A DNA stretch of 37,320 nt from Paenibacillus zanthoxyli JH29 (GTDB lineage: Bacteria > Bacillota > Bacilli > Paenibacillales > Paenibacillaceae), in contig NZ_ASSD01000655.1 in the NCBI RefSeq assembly GCF_000520715.1, positions 1 through 37,320 on the forward strand, written 5' to 3'. The notes beneath the pieces were generated by a model. The model searched no databases and had not been told where the DNA came from. It worked only from the letters and a program-made list of their open reading frames with translations. The position numbers were made by a program, and so were the translations under genes. Of this stretch, positions 18,577 to 26,632 are shown in pieces (position 1 is the first letter of the stretch; each line of letters opens with the position of its first letter).

Positions 18577-18593
18577 TAACATTAAAACTGACA
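18577..18593. promoter_or_regulatory. Degenerate GlnR-like site upstream of nifE
   Basis: TAACATTAAAACTGACA keeps the right half-site TGACA but not the left (TAACA instead of TGTNA). It ends 37 bp before the -35 hexamer, exactly the spacing of site I at the importer operon. It also lies in a larger inverted repeat, TGTCAGTT (18554-18561) with AACTGACA (18586-18593). Confidence 0.35.
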
Positions 18594-18630
18594 ATATTCT
18601 TAACTGGGTTGATTATAGCTGTCTAATTCA

Positions 18631-18660
18631 TTGACCACTTTCTTTTAATAGAAGTATGAT
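18631..18660 (+). promoter_or_regulatory. Candidate promoter of the nifEN unit
   Basis: TTGACC (18631-18636), an 18-bp spacer and TATGAT (18655-18660), the same -35 hexamer and spacer length as at anfH. A second, half-matching GlnR-like site (TGTTAGGTAATTTACCG) lies downstream at 18714-18730. The leader to nifE is about 230 bases and holds no gene that I can see. Confidence 0.5.
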
Positions 18661-18893
18661 TGTAGAAAATTAGAGAAAATATGAAATAAAAGGTTATCAA
18701 AGGTTACGGAATATGTTAGGTAATTTACCGTGAGCGCGATCGAACCGGCCATTGGGGCCCGGTAAGCTGCTCATAAACGAATAGTGAGTTAAGTGCATGC
18801 AGGTACTTGGTACCCTTTTGTTCTTTTTTCTGGAACGGTATCCTAATCCTTGTATTCCAAAAAGCGGCGTATGCCGAAGAAAGGGGGATGTAC

Positions 18894-20246
18894 ATGCCGA
18901 AGGGAAGGAACAATCTTTTTGTGGAGCCCGACTGCGAGCATAACAATCAGGAGAAAAAGGGCTGTGTACGTCCCAAGCCGGGCGGGGTGTCGCGCGGCTG
19001 CCCGTTCGCCGGTTCGCTCGCCGCGTTGATGCCGATTGCGGATGCAGCGCATCTGGTGCATGGAACGGCCGGCTGTCTGGAGAGCGGATGGGGGTATCCC
19101 GGAAACCGGATCGATTTCGGGAGCTTGTCCGGTTACGGCTTTTCGACTCAATTAAACAACCGGGACATGACTATGGGCGGCGAGAGGAAATTGCTTCAGT
19201 CGATCGGTTATATCGCCGTAAACTACCGCCCCCCGGCCATATTCGTTTATGCGACATGCGTAACGGTGCTGCTGATGGAGGACATTGATTCCATTTGCCA
19301 AGAAGCTGAGCAAATCTGGGGCTTGCCGGTTATTCCGGTTCATAGTCCCGGGTTAACCGGCAGCAGCAGCAATATGGGCAGAAAGCTGGCCGGCGAGGCG
19401 CTAATGGACAGGGTTATCGGCAAAGGCGCGCATAAGCGGGAGGAGCTAACGGATTTCGATATCAACCTGATCGGGGAATATAGCGGCACGGAAGAAGGAC
19501 GCAGCATCGTAGGGCTGCTTGCCAAGGCCGGCATACGTGTGCTTGCACAGATTACCGGGGAAAGCCGATATGAAGAAGTCAGCCGCTCGCATTTGGCAAA
19601 GGTCAATATGTTGGTCTGCAGCCGTTCGATGATAACGTTGGTCCGGAAGATGAAGGATAAATATGCCATTCCTTATTTTGAAGGCTCCTTTTACGGAGAG
19701 CGCGAAATCCGGTTCGCCATGCGGCAGATTGGCTTTCATTTTCACAATCCCGACCTTGATAAACGCCTTCACCGGTTTATCCGCAAGGAAGAAGAACGTT
19801 TACGTCCCGAGCTTGCGCTCGTACGAAAGGAGCTAAAAGGGAAAACGGCCGTGCTGTACACAGACGGGGTGGATAGCTGGATTTATTTGACGATGCTTCA
19901 GGAGCTTGGACTTAAGATAGCCGCAATCGGAACGAACCGGAACGCCCAGGAGGATCTATCCCGGATCAGGGAGCGGCTGACCAACGGAACACAGATTATC
20001 AATGACTGCGACGACCATCAAATTGTGAAAATCTTTCGGGATCGCAAAGCCGATCTGATGATCGTCAGCGGACGGAACGAATTTGTGCCGCTCAAAGAGA
20101 GAATCCCTTTTCTGAACGTGGCCCGGGACCAGCATGCTTCCTACGCCGGATATGAGGGCGTGCGCAATTTCGCGCAGGATCTGCTGGGCACGCTGGAGCA
20201 GCCGGTCTGGGTCATCAGCGGCAAGAGCGCTCCCTGGGAAGGGTGA
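18894..20246 (+). CDS. nifE: Nitrogenase cofactor scaffold protein NifE
   Basis: NifE with NifN forms the scaffold on which NifB-co matures. It has 450 residues. Near the N-terminus are NNLFVEPDCEHNN and RGCPFAGSLAALMPIADAAH, then LVHGTAGC: Cys36, Cys61 and Cys122 (YATCVTVLL) match the three NifE ligands of the O-cluster, which are Cys37, 62 and 124 in Azotobacter. Cys242 lies in NMLVCSRSMITLVRKMKDKY, the position of the precursor-binding cysteine, followed by IPYFEGSFYGEREI. The ATG at 18894 is 6 bases after AAAGGGGG; in-frame starts at 18888 and 18807 are less well placed. It is divergent in places (LLMEDID for the usual IGDDI), so activity should be tested. nifN follows after 4 bp. Confidence 0.93.
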   Translation: MPKGRNNLFVEPDCEHNNQEKKGCVRPKPGGVSRGCPFAGSLAALMPIADAAHLVHGTAGCLESGWGYPGNRIDFGSLSGYGFSTQLNNRDMTMGGERKLLQSIGYIAVNYRPPAIFVYATCVTVLLMEDIDSICQEAEQIWGLPVIPVHSPGLTGSSSNMGRKLAGEALMDRVIGKGAHKREELTDFDINLIGEYSGTEEGRSIVGLLAKAGIRVLAQITGESRYEEVSRSHLAKVNMLVCSRSMITLVRKMKDKYAIPYFEGSFYGEREIRFAMRQIGFHFHNPDLDKRLHRFIRKEEERLRPELALVRKELKGKTAVLYTDGVDSWIYLTMLQELGLKIAAIGTNRNAQEDLSRIRERLTNGTQIINDCDDHQIVKIFRDRKADLMIVSGRNEFVPLKERIPFLNVARDQHASYAGYEGVRNFAQDLLGTLEQPVWVISGKSAPWEG

Positions 20247-20250
20247 AGCC

Positions 20251-21573
20251 ATGAAAGCATACAGGGAGAATATCAGTAAGCTGTTGTCGGTAAACCCGTT
20301 CCGGGTAAGCCAGGCTGTCGGGGGCGTGCTGGCTCTGCAGGGTTTTTTTCGCTCGCTGCCTATCATTTATGGCGCCCATGGCTGTGTGGAGGCTATAGGA
20401 CAGCTGTTGTCTCAGCATTTTCGGGAACCGGTCGCACTGGAAAATGTTACGATCCATGATTCGAATCTCATTTTCGGCGGAAACGATAGCGCCCGGGATG
20501 CGCTTGAAATGGCAATGTCCCGCTACAAGCCGGATTTGACCGTACTGATCGGCACTTCGCTGACCGAGATGGTAGGCGAGGATTTGGAGAATGATGTAAA
20601 ACAATTTGTCCAAGAGCGAGCGGGTGCCTTGAGAAAGAAATTGGTAATGTCGCTTCATATGCCGGATTACGAGGGGTCGCTCGAAACGGGATATGCCCGG
20701 ATGACGGAGCGGGTCGTGGAAGCGGTGATCGGGCTTTACGGGAGAACGGCTCGCAAGAAACGCCGCAACCGTATCAACCTGTTGCCCGGACCGCATCTGA
20801 CGCCAGGGGACGTGATGGAGCTTAAGGAAATAATCTCATCTTTCGGGTTGGAAGTCATTACCCTACCGGATCTGTCCTCGTCGCTCTGCGGCCATCTGCT
20901 AATCGGAAACACGAAGCTGTCAAGAGGCGGGGTGCCGCTGGATTATCTGGACAAAATGTTAACGTCAGGCTGTACGGTTGCGGTAGGGGGATGCATGGAA
21001 GGCGCGGCCCGCCTCATCGAACAGGCCTCCGGGATTCCTTACCGGGTCTTCCCAAGCCTGACGGGACTACAGGCCACGGATGACTTCTTTGAATTTCTAA
21101 TCAAGGAAAGCCGAAGCGATGTGGAGGTGAAATATCGGTGGCAGCGCCAAATTTTGCTCGACAGCATGCTGGACGCGCGCTGCGTTTACCAGGGAAAGTC
21201 GATTATTGCCGCGCTTGAACCGGATCACCTGTTGGGGTTGTCCGAATGGCTTGGCGAAATGGGTGTAAAGGCCTTTCGCGCTGTTGCGCCGTCCGCCTCG
21301 CCCGTATTGGAAAGCATCAAAGATAGAGCGATCATTGGAGATTTGGAGGATATGGAGCGGCTGGCCAAAGAAGGTGCTGACCTGTGGATCGGCAGCTCCC
21401 ATGGCCAACCGGGCGCGCAGCGCGCGGGAGTGACGTTCGAACCGATGGGATTTCCGGTGTTTGGCAGGCTGTGCACGTCCCTGGCGGTTAGTGTCGGCTA
21501 CCGGGGGACAACGGAGCTGCTGGGCCGTGTCGGTAATGCGCTCTTGACAACAGAGAGTGGTGTACGTAAATAA
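20251..21573 (+). CDS. nifN: Nitrogenase cofactor scaffold protein NifN
   Basis: Partner of NifE, 440 residues. The N-terminus LLSVNPFRVSQAVGGVLALQ is the NifN form of the nitrogenase beta N-terminus, in which the first P-cluster cysteine is absent. Cys45 (IYGAHGCVEA) corresponds to the single NifN ligand of the O-cluster (Cys44 in Azotobacter), and the third cysteine is replaced (IGTSLTEMVGED), as expected for NifN. The C-terminus GFPVFGRL and AVSVGYRGTTELL is the family end block. The ATG at 20251 is 4 bp behind the nifE stop, with GGAAGGG upstream; the longer in-frame reading from 20134 lies inside nifE. The gene is followed by a fossil of nifX that overlaps its stop region. Confidence 0.92.
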   Translation: MKAYRENISKLLSVNPFRVSQAVGGVLALQGFFRSLPIIYGAHGCVEAIGQLLSQHFREPVALENVTIHDSNLIFGGNDSARDALEMAMSRYKPDLTVLIGTSLTEMVGEDLENDVKQFVQERAGALRKKLVMSLHMPDYEGSLETGYARMTERVVEAVIGLYGRTARKKRRNRINLLPGPHLTPGDVMELKEIISSFGLEVITLPDLSSSLCGHLLIGNTKLSRGGVPLDYLDKMLTSGCTVAVGGCMEGAARLIEQASGIPYRVFPSLTGLQATDDFFEFLIKESRSDVEVKYRWQRQILLDSMLDARCVYQGKSIIAALEPDHLLGLSEWLGEMGVKAFRAVAPSASPVLESIKDRAIIGDLEDMERLAKEGADLWIGSSHGQPGAQRAGVTFEPMGFPVFGRLCTSLAVSVGYRGTTELLGRVGNALLTTESGVRK

Positions 21574-21677
21574 AGGCCGCCTTCGCTTCCAAGAACGGAA
21601 AGCATATCGACGCGCATTATGGACAACGCCGCTTTTTTATCCGGCAGAATAATATTTTAGGAGGGATTCTACGATGA
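21570..21677 (+). pseudogene. Fossil of the nifX 5' end behind nifN
   Basis: Overlapping the nifN stop, the sequence reads, after an ATA in place of the ATG, KAAFASKNGKHIDAHYGQ, then loses similarity and ends in TGA at 21675-21677. It aligns with the N-terminus of the intact NifX in this window (KVAFASINGRSLDSHFGQ, from 3742). Only about 20 codons remain and the start codon is lost. The rest was removed up to just before the ribosome site of the next gene. It is the mirror of the fossil at 3605-3742. Confidence 0.88.
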
Positions 21678-22123
21678 GTTATACGGTTATAGAGACCGGA
21701 TTCGAGAAGTTCCGGGACAACTATCGGGATGCACTCGGGTATCACCGCAGAGCGGAGCAATTCCAGCGTGAAGACCGGGGCTACAGTCTGGTATTTAATG
21801 TCGCCTGCGTCGCGCTTGAACGCTACCTTGTTGCTGTGTGTTATTTATACGACACTCCGCCTTTGAATCATAATTATATTTGTCTGATGAATGCCGTGGA
21901 GACAGTGGTCGATTTCCCCGCCGATTTAAACAAGGAGATCCGGTCGCTGGATTTTATATTCGGCATTTGTTCGCTGGAGGATTATTTTCACGAAACGCCC
22001 GAGCCGATGGACGTGTCCCGAGTACTTGCCATGTGCGAAACGGTGCGGGATTTATTCGATCAGGAGAAAATACAAGCGGTCAGCGCCGCTTTTGACCTTG
22101 AGCAAGCCGGGCAAACGAGTTAA
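21674..22123 (+). CDS. Small helical protein, possibly HEPN-like, in the nifEN unit
   Basis: A 149-residue, all-helical protein of uncertain family. The pattern YHRRAEQFQREDRGYSLVFN, then VACVALERYLVAVCYLYDTPP and LNHNYICLMNAVETVV is reminiscent of HEPN-type four-helix proteins (a long helix with an aromatic-rich partner and a conserved H-N turn), but the catalytic R-x4-6-H motif of HEPN RNases is not obvious. Three cysteines and several histidines (CSLEDYFHE) could bind metal. It starts behind TAGGAGG with normal spacing and is followed after 38 bp by a homocitrate synthase alpha-like gene. Its place between cofactor genes suggests an accessory role, which is inference. Confidence 0.6.
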   Translation: MSYTVIETGFEKFRDNYRDALGYHRRAEQFQREDRGYSLVFNVACVALERYLVAVCYLYDTPPLNHNYICLMNAVETVVDFPADLNKEIRSLDFIFGICSLEDYFHETPEPMDVSRVLAMCETVRDLFDQEKIQAVSAAFDLEQAGQTS

Positions 22124-22161
22124 TCTGCATATGATATGAAGGGGGGAATGTTTCGTCACTC

Positions 22162-23235
22162 ATGAATGACATGGCTGAACTGATCGATTATACCGTTGAT
22201 GAAGCGTTTCGCCGTTCTGTGGATTTGGAGGAGATCAGTGCCATGGCGTCGCTATTGCAGCGCTACGGACTGAATGTCTTCGACGTGTATGTCAGGTACA
22301 TTGATGCGTACCGGAGCGCTATTGCAAGCGCAGAGCTTACGGACCGGATTCGCTGCAGGGTACGCCCTACCGCCGACGATTTGTCCCTGGCCCGGTCGAT
22401 GGGTTTTTCCAAGGTTGCCATTCTGTGGTCGAACACATCCGTCCCGATGGCGTTATCCAAGCTGGAAGCCGCTCTCCAAGCAGCAAGTGCGTTTGCGGAG
22501 GAAACCTATTTATTTATTGAAGATATATCGTTAACCGATCCCGGAAGCTTTGACGTCTATTGGCCTCTTGTTGAACGCTATGGGGTCAAACGGATGATCT
22601 ATTCAGACAGCAAAAGCAGACTTGATCCCTTAATTGCCCACAGCAATCTCACTGAGCTACTGAAGAGCGCCACATGCCCCCTTGAGTTCTGCGGCGCCAA
22701 TCTGCTTGGTCTGGCGACAGCGAATGGACTGGCCGCATTGAAGGCGGGAGTCGAGTATATTGGCGTTTCGGTAGCGGGGGCTGGCTCCAAAGGCAAGGCG
22801 GCCATGGAGGAAGTGTTGATGGCCGTCAAGGTGCTGTGGAAGCAGACGCATGGTCCTTCCGCTCACACGCTAGCGGACGATTGCGAGGCTATTCTATCTG
22901 CGCTGAACATCAAGGTACCTGTGCACAAAGCTCTAATAGGTCGTAATGTCTTTGCGCATGAATCTGGCATTCACGTGGACGGCATCGCCAAAAATCCCGA
23001 GCTGTACGAGGTTATCCGGCCGGAGGAAGTGGGGCTGGCCCGCAAGCTGCTCATTGGCAAGCACTCGGGAACCTCTTCGTTAAAGCATAAGTTCCGGGAG
23101 TGGGATCTGGAGCTGGCCTCCGATGAGGCGGTGCTGCTGCTGGAACAGGTAAGGGAGCTGGCGGAGCGCCGGAAACGGCCGGTCCAGGACAACGAATTAA
23201 TGGAACTATATAAGCGGCAGAATGAGCTTGAATAA
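22162..23235 (+). CDS. nifV-alpha: Homocitrate synthase alpha-type subunit (NifV-alpha-like), copy 2
   Basis: A 357-residue paralogue of the alpha subunit at 12049, collinear with it throughout (LIDYTVDEAFRR; VAILWSNTSVPMALSKLEAAL; VFAHESGIHVDGIAKNPELYE; LIGKHSGTSSLKHKF). The barrel is again degenerate: EFCGANLLGLATAN replaces the EFHGHNDFGLA metal site, and no DTTxRDGEQ motif is present. No omega partner follows; downstream there is only IS debris. It could pair with the omega subunit at 13162, be regulatory, or be what is left of a second alpha/omega pair. The ribosome site (AAGGGGGG) is far from ATG 22162 (about 15 bases), and ATG 22171 is farther still, so the start is uncertain. Confidence 0.8.
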   Translation: MNDMAELIDYTVDEAFRRSVDLEEISAMASLLQRYGLNVFDVYVRYIDAYRSAIASAELTDRIRCRVRPTADDLSLARSMGFSKVAILWSNTSVPMALSKLEAALQAASAFAEETYLFIEDISLTDPGSFDVYWPLVERYGVKRMIYSDSKSRLDPLIAHSNLTELLKSATCPLEFCGANLLGLATANGLAALKAGVEYIGVSVAGAGSKGKAAMEEVLMAVKVLWKQTHGPSAHTLADDCEAILSALNIKVPVHKALIGRNVFAHESGIHVDGIAKNPELYEVIRPEEVGLARKLLIGKHSGTSSLKHKFREWDLELASDEAVLLLEQVRELAERRKRPVQDNELMELYKRQNELE

Positions 23236-23325
23236 GAAGCCGCTGACCGGGGCCGTCCGGTAGACCGCTTATGTACATAAATTAAGGCGGCTGATAATTT
23301 TCATTAAAAGAAACAGAACAAGGGG

Positions 23326-23520
23326 TGTCCCAACATGATATGCTCCCCGTCAAGTAGACAATACAAATAATAAAAGTGTATTAAGCGGCCTTGGTCCTGA
23401 ATTCAATGGGACTGAGGCCGTTTAGTTTTGCCTGCAACCGTTCGTTATTTTAAAACTAAATGTACTCATCCATGTCCTTCTGGAGTTCTTCAAAGGTTTG
23501 GTAGGTATGAAGGTAGTACT
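23326..23520 (-). mobile_element. Remnant of an IS3-family (IS150-type) element, 3' end
   Basis: On the minus strand, ending at 23381, the frame reads TYQTFEELQKDMDEYI, two in-frame stops around one Phe, then NNERLQAKLNGLSPIEFR and TKAA before the stop. This is the C-terminus of the IS3-family OrfB transposase. Outside it, at 23326-23360, lies TGTCCCAACATGATATGCTC and following bases, resembling the terminal inverted repeat of such elements. The rest of the element is missing and the two stops show decay. Confidence 0.82.
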
Positions 23521-23525
23521 TTCGT

Positions 23526-23849
23526 ATTGATGTTAAGTACGGTAAACCTGTACTTGATACGTTATTATTTGCAGATCAAGTAGAGAAAGAACAACATCGG
23601 CGCTTGGAAAAAGGTTCTGAACTATATCCAGCGGTTCAGCAGCTCCTAATTGATTACTATGAGTCCAATGATCTTCGATGGTGAGTACATGGGAACACTG
23701 TATTTGAGCAAGAAAGAACGGATAAAGTTACTCGATATAATCAAGAATCATTTAAATCAATTGATGGATACAGACGAATAAAAGCGGATTCTTTTGAACC
23801 TGATCGTCAATTGGTCCTGAAAATTAGGGACAAGGTTAGGGCAATATAA
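23526..23849 (+). pseudogene. 5'-truncated fragment of an unknown gene
   Basis: About 107 codons are open with a single in-frame TGA at 23682. It reads IDVKYGKPVLDTLLFADQVE and, after the stop, VHGNTVFEQERTDKVTRYNQ, ending in TAA at 23847. There is no start codon and it abuts the IS3 remnant, so the front was probably lost with the insertion. I do not recognise the family. Confidence 0.55.
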
Positions 23850-24039
23850 TGATCGCCACGGGCAAAGGCCTACCTGAATTCCCATCATCGCTTGCTGAAT
23901 CCTCCTGTGGAGTCACTGGATGTAGAACAGATCTATTTTTATTATGGTTAGATATTTGTGGATTTTTTTATAAATTTTATTTCCCCTATGTCACAAATGC
24001 CTATGTTTTTTAGTTATATATTATGAAAGGAGGTTTCTA

Positions 24040-24591
24040 ATGATCATTGATGAGAAGGGTATAGATTTGAAATCCATATTGGGTAGTATTCAGAAAGGGG
24101 ATATGCAATCTTATGTTTTAATCTTAGATAGGTTTCAAAGACCAATATATCTGTATTGCTATTACTTACTTAGAAATCAGGAGGAAGCTGAAGATGCAAC
24201 ACAAGAAACTTTTATTAAGGCACTAGAGCATATTAAACAGTTTAATTACACTGCTTCATTCTCCGCTTGGTTATATAAAATTGCAAGGAATCATTGCACT
24301 GATTTGCTTAAAAAGAAAAATAGAGAAAAGAAAATATTAGATCTTTATCAGATGAACAAACATCAAGAACAAGATTATAAATATACAGACTTCATTTATG
24401 AGTGCTTAGATAAGCTCAGTTCAGAGGAAAGGCAAATATTGCTTTTAAGAATTATTGAAGAATACAGTTATGATGAAATCGCGTTTATTATGGATTCAAA
24501 ATCAGTAAACATCAGAAAGAAATATGAACGTATTCGTAAAAAGTTAATTCAGGTAAAAAAGGGAGTGAACTTATATGAACAATCATACTGA
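24040..24591 (+). CDS. ECF-type RNA polymerase sigma factor
   Basis: A 183-residue sigma-70-family ECF factor. Region 2 lies at about residues 20-90 (YCYYLLRNQEEAEDATQETF and SFSAWLYKIARNHCTDLLKK), region 4 at about 125-175 (LSSEERQILLLRIIEEYSYD, then EIAFIMDSKSVNIRKKYERI). The ATG follows GAAAGGAGG with 7-base spacing. The stop overlaps the next gene, a membrane protein of the type that acts as its anti-sigma factor, by 17 bp, so they are co-translated. AT content is clearly higher than in the nitrogenase island, suggesting a different origin. Confidence 0.93.
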   Translation: MIIDEKGIDLKSILGSIQKGDMQSYVLILDRFQRPIYLYCYYLLRNQEEAEDATQETFIKALEHIKQFNYTASFSAWLYKIARNHCTDLLKKKNREKKILDLYQMNKHQEQDYKYTDFIYECLDKLSSEERQILLLRIIEEYSYDEIAFIMDSKSVNIRKKYERIRKKLIQVKKGVNLYEQSY

Positions 24592-25711
24592 TCATCAGGA
24601 TGATGAGATTATGAAGTTAAAAAAATTAATTTTGGAAACACCAGTAGAGGTTAATTTAACCGACCGAATTATGCAACATTATGGAGAAAATAATACAAAA
24701 ATCAAAAATGTTACTCGTCATTATAGTAAAGGATGGCGAAAAGCGTGGATATCTATAGCTTCATCAATCATTTTTTTGACTATAATAACAGGCACTGCAT
24801 TTATTTCTCCTACAATGGCAGCCTCCATTAAACAGATTCCAGGTCTGAATAGTATTTTCCAATTTGCAAACGATCTTGGACTGAGAATTGCAGATGAAAA
24901 GGGCTTGTTAACCAAAATTGATGCAAGCGATACTCATAATGGTTTAACGGTAAGGGCAACAGTTGTATCATTCGATGGAACACGTGTGTCTATTGGAATA
25001 GAACGTACAGGTGCAGATAATAGTCATCTTGGACCATTAGCAATTGAAGATTTGAAATTATTTATTAACGGGGAGTCAATTAAAACTTATGCCGCTTCAG
25101 AAGATAACAACTTAAGTATCTTCATGTCCCCTAGTCAAGATGAAAATGCAGCGATTTTAGAATTTGCTGATTTGAAAAATCAGGGAGGAAAAACTTTCCC
25201 GCAAAAATTTGAATTAACTTTAAATTTTACAGTACCCGGAATTAAAGAGCAGTTCAAGTTGTATCTTCCAGTAGAAATGAATACCGAGAACAATTTGGTA
25301 CTTACACCTAATATAAATCGTAAATATGGAAACATAAATTTCAAACTTGATAAAATTGAATTTACACCAGTGACTACGAACTTAACTACACAGATAGAAC
25401 TGCCTCAAAACATGAATATTTCTCAATTGTATAGTTCGAATGAGTCGATTGGTTATGATTTATTTGATGAGAGTGGGAAAAAAATGCAATTGATTTCCGG
25501 TAATGGATGGAGTCCAACGGGTGGAAATATTGAGATAAGTGATACTCGTTTTGCACCGATTGAATCTACCCCTAAATCAATAGTTATTAAACCATATAAA
25601 TATGTATACAAAGCAAACAGTAAGAATGAATTCCAATTAGATGAAAACGGAAATATAAAAGTAGAGTACATCCCTGAATTGCAAATCACCTTACCAATCG
25701 CAACGAAATAA
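24575..25711 (+). CDS. Membrane anti-sigma factor (DUF4179-type)
   Basis: A 378-residue single-pass protein. The cytosolic N-terminus (about 1-52, ending KGWRKAW) is followed by one transmembrane helix (ISIASSIIFLTIITGTAFI, about 54-74) and by the family motif MAASIKQIPGLNSIFQFAND. The rest is an extracytoplasmic beta-rich domain (LTVRATVVSFDGTRVSIGIE). In Bacilli, such proteins overlap an ECF sigma gene and hold the sigma factor inactive; that role is inferred from position and architecture. The start has only a modest ribosome site and is coupled to the sigma gene. Low GC, like its partner. Confidence 0.88.
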   Translation: MNNHTDHQDDEIMKLKKLILETPVEVNLTDRIMQHYGENNTKIKNVTRHYSKGWRKAWISIASSIIFLTIITGTAFISPTMAASIKQIPGLNSIFQFANDLGLRIADEKGLLTKIDASDTHNGLTVRATVVSFDGTRVSIGIERTGADNSHLGPLAIEDLKLFINGESIKTYAASEDNNLSIFMSPSQDENAAILEFADLKNQGGKTFPQKFELTLNFTVPGIKEQFKLYLPVEMNTENNLVLTPNINRKYGNINFKLDKIEFTPVTTNLTTQIELPQNMNISQLYSSNESIGYDLFDESGKKMQLISGNGWSPTGGNIEISDTRFAPIESTPKSIVIKPYKYVYKANSKNEFQLDENGNIKVEYIPELQITLPIATK

Positions 25712-25764
25712 AATTCCTAAGGGCTTTTAACTATCTGCCCATTAATTATAGGTTAAATTAAATG

Positions 25765-25791
25765 GCAGGCTAAGGAATAACCTCAGCCTGC
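25765..25791. terminator. Hairpin between convergent genes
   Basis: An 11-bp stem with one mismatch (25765-25775 with 25781-25791) and loop AATAA lies between the anti-sigma gene and the convergent secreted-protein gene. No strong T-run follows on either strand, so it is a probable but weak bidirectional terminator. Confidence 0.5.
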
Positions 25792-25825
25792 TAAACAACT
25801 AATCTAATTTTAGAATAATCGTAGA

Positions 25826-26194
25826 TTATCTTACTACATCCACATAGTAGTAACCAAGTAGAGTGCCGTCACCTTTATAGGCCCCAACTTGAGCATGTCC
25901 ATACCCAATACTAATTATAAGATTACCGCTTAGCTTAACGACAGTACTACCTGACCAAATCAACCAATTACTTCCACTTGTCATTGGATATTTCTGACCT
26001 AGACCAACGAGTGTAACATTTTGGTCCATTGTGTGAAAACCAGCTGGAACAAATGTAATATTCATTCTAGCATTTTCTGATGAGAAATCAGAAGTGGTTT
26101 CAGATGATGTTGGAGTAACCGGTGCAGCGGAAACGGTACCTGACATAGATAACATTAATGCAGAAATAGATACAGCTAACAATACTTTTTTCAT
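25826..26194 (-). CDS. Small secreted protein of unknown function
   Basis: A 122-residue protein with a clear Sec signal peptide (MKKVLLAVSISALMLSMSG, cleavage probably after VSAA near residue 24). The mature part begins with a Thr/Ser-rich stretch and then has a beta-rich segment (FVPAGFHTMDQNVTLVGLG, SNWLIWSGSTVVKLSGN) ending in a hydrophobic YYYVDVV. No cysteine and no anchor are seen. The ATG is preceded by AGGAG on the minus strand. I do not recognise the family. It faces the ECF sigma/anti-sigma pair and could be one of its targets, but no shared promoter was established. Confidence 0.72.
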   Translation of the reverse strand: MKKVLLAVSISALMLSMSGTVSAAPVTPTSSETTSDFSSENARMNITFVPAGFHTMDQNVTLVGLGQKYPMTSGSNWLIWSGSTVVKLSGNLIISIGYGHAQVGAYKGDGTLLGYYYVDVVR

Positions 26195-26461
26195 TTGTAG
26201 ATCATCTCCTAGTATGTTTTTTGGTACATATTACCCATTAGACATAAAATTGGCAACTTATTTTTTTACAAAATTACCTATATAATCCTCCTTTGAGTTC
26301 TATTATATAGTTTGTTCAAAAATATGTAAATAGCGAAAAATGTAATATTATGAGAAAAATTGTCTGATGTTTTTTTATAGATTAATAAATTCAATGTGTA
26401 GACTAAAAAGGTTAATAATTGATTTTTGGAATAGGAAGGAAACCAGTGATAACCTTCCATC

Positions 26462-26545
26462 TACCGCAGATTCTGTCTCGCCTGGCTGAACCAAGCCTAT
26501 CGAATCCTGAAACCGGGCAGGTATATGTATATCTTTATCGATTAA
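26462..26545 (+). pseudogene. Fragment of a DNA methyltransferase-like gene
   Basis: Twenty-seven codons read YRRFCLAWLNQAYRILKPGR and then YMYIFID before a stop. This is the conserved W-L-x-E-A-Y-R-x-L-K-P-G-G region of N6/N4 DNA methyltransferases of phage and restriction type. Nothing of the gene is visible on either side, so it is debris, probably from a phage or mobile element. Confidence 0.45.
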
Positions 26546-26632
26546 CGGATAGCGGGCTTAGTGCCGAAATCGGGGCTAGTAACATATTGAACTACACAAA
26601 GACGCAGCAGCAGCTTAAGGAGAAAAAATAAA

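Noticed and set aside
18807-18893. A 29-residue hydrophobic N-terminal extension of NifE that could look like a signal anchor
   Set aside because: NifE is cytoplasmic; a good ribosome site precedes ATG 18894 and the extension has none.
23237-23300. Terminator behind the second nifV-alpha
   Set aside because: Several short GC-rich inverted repeats but no good stem with a T-run.
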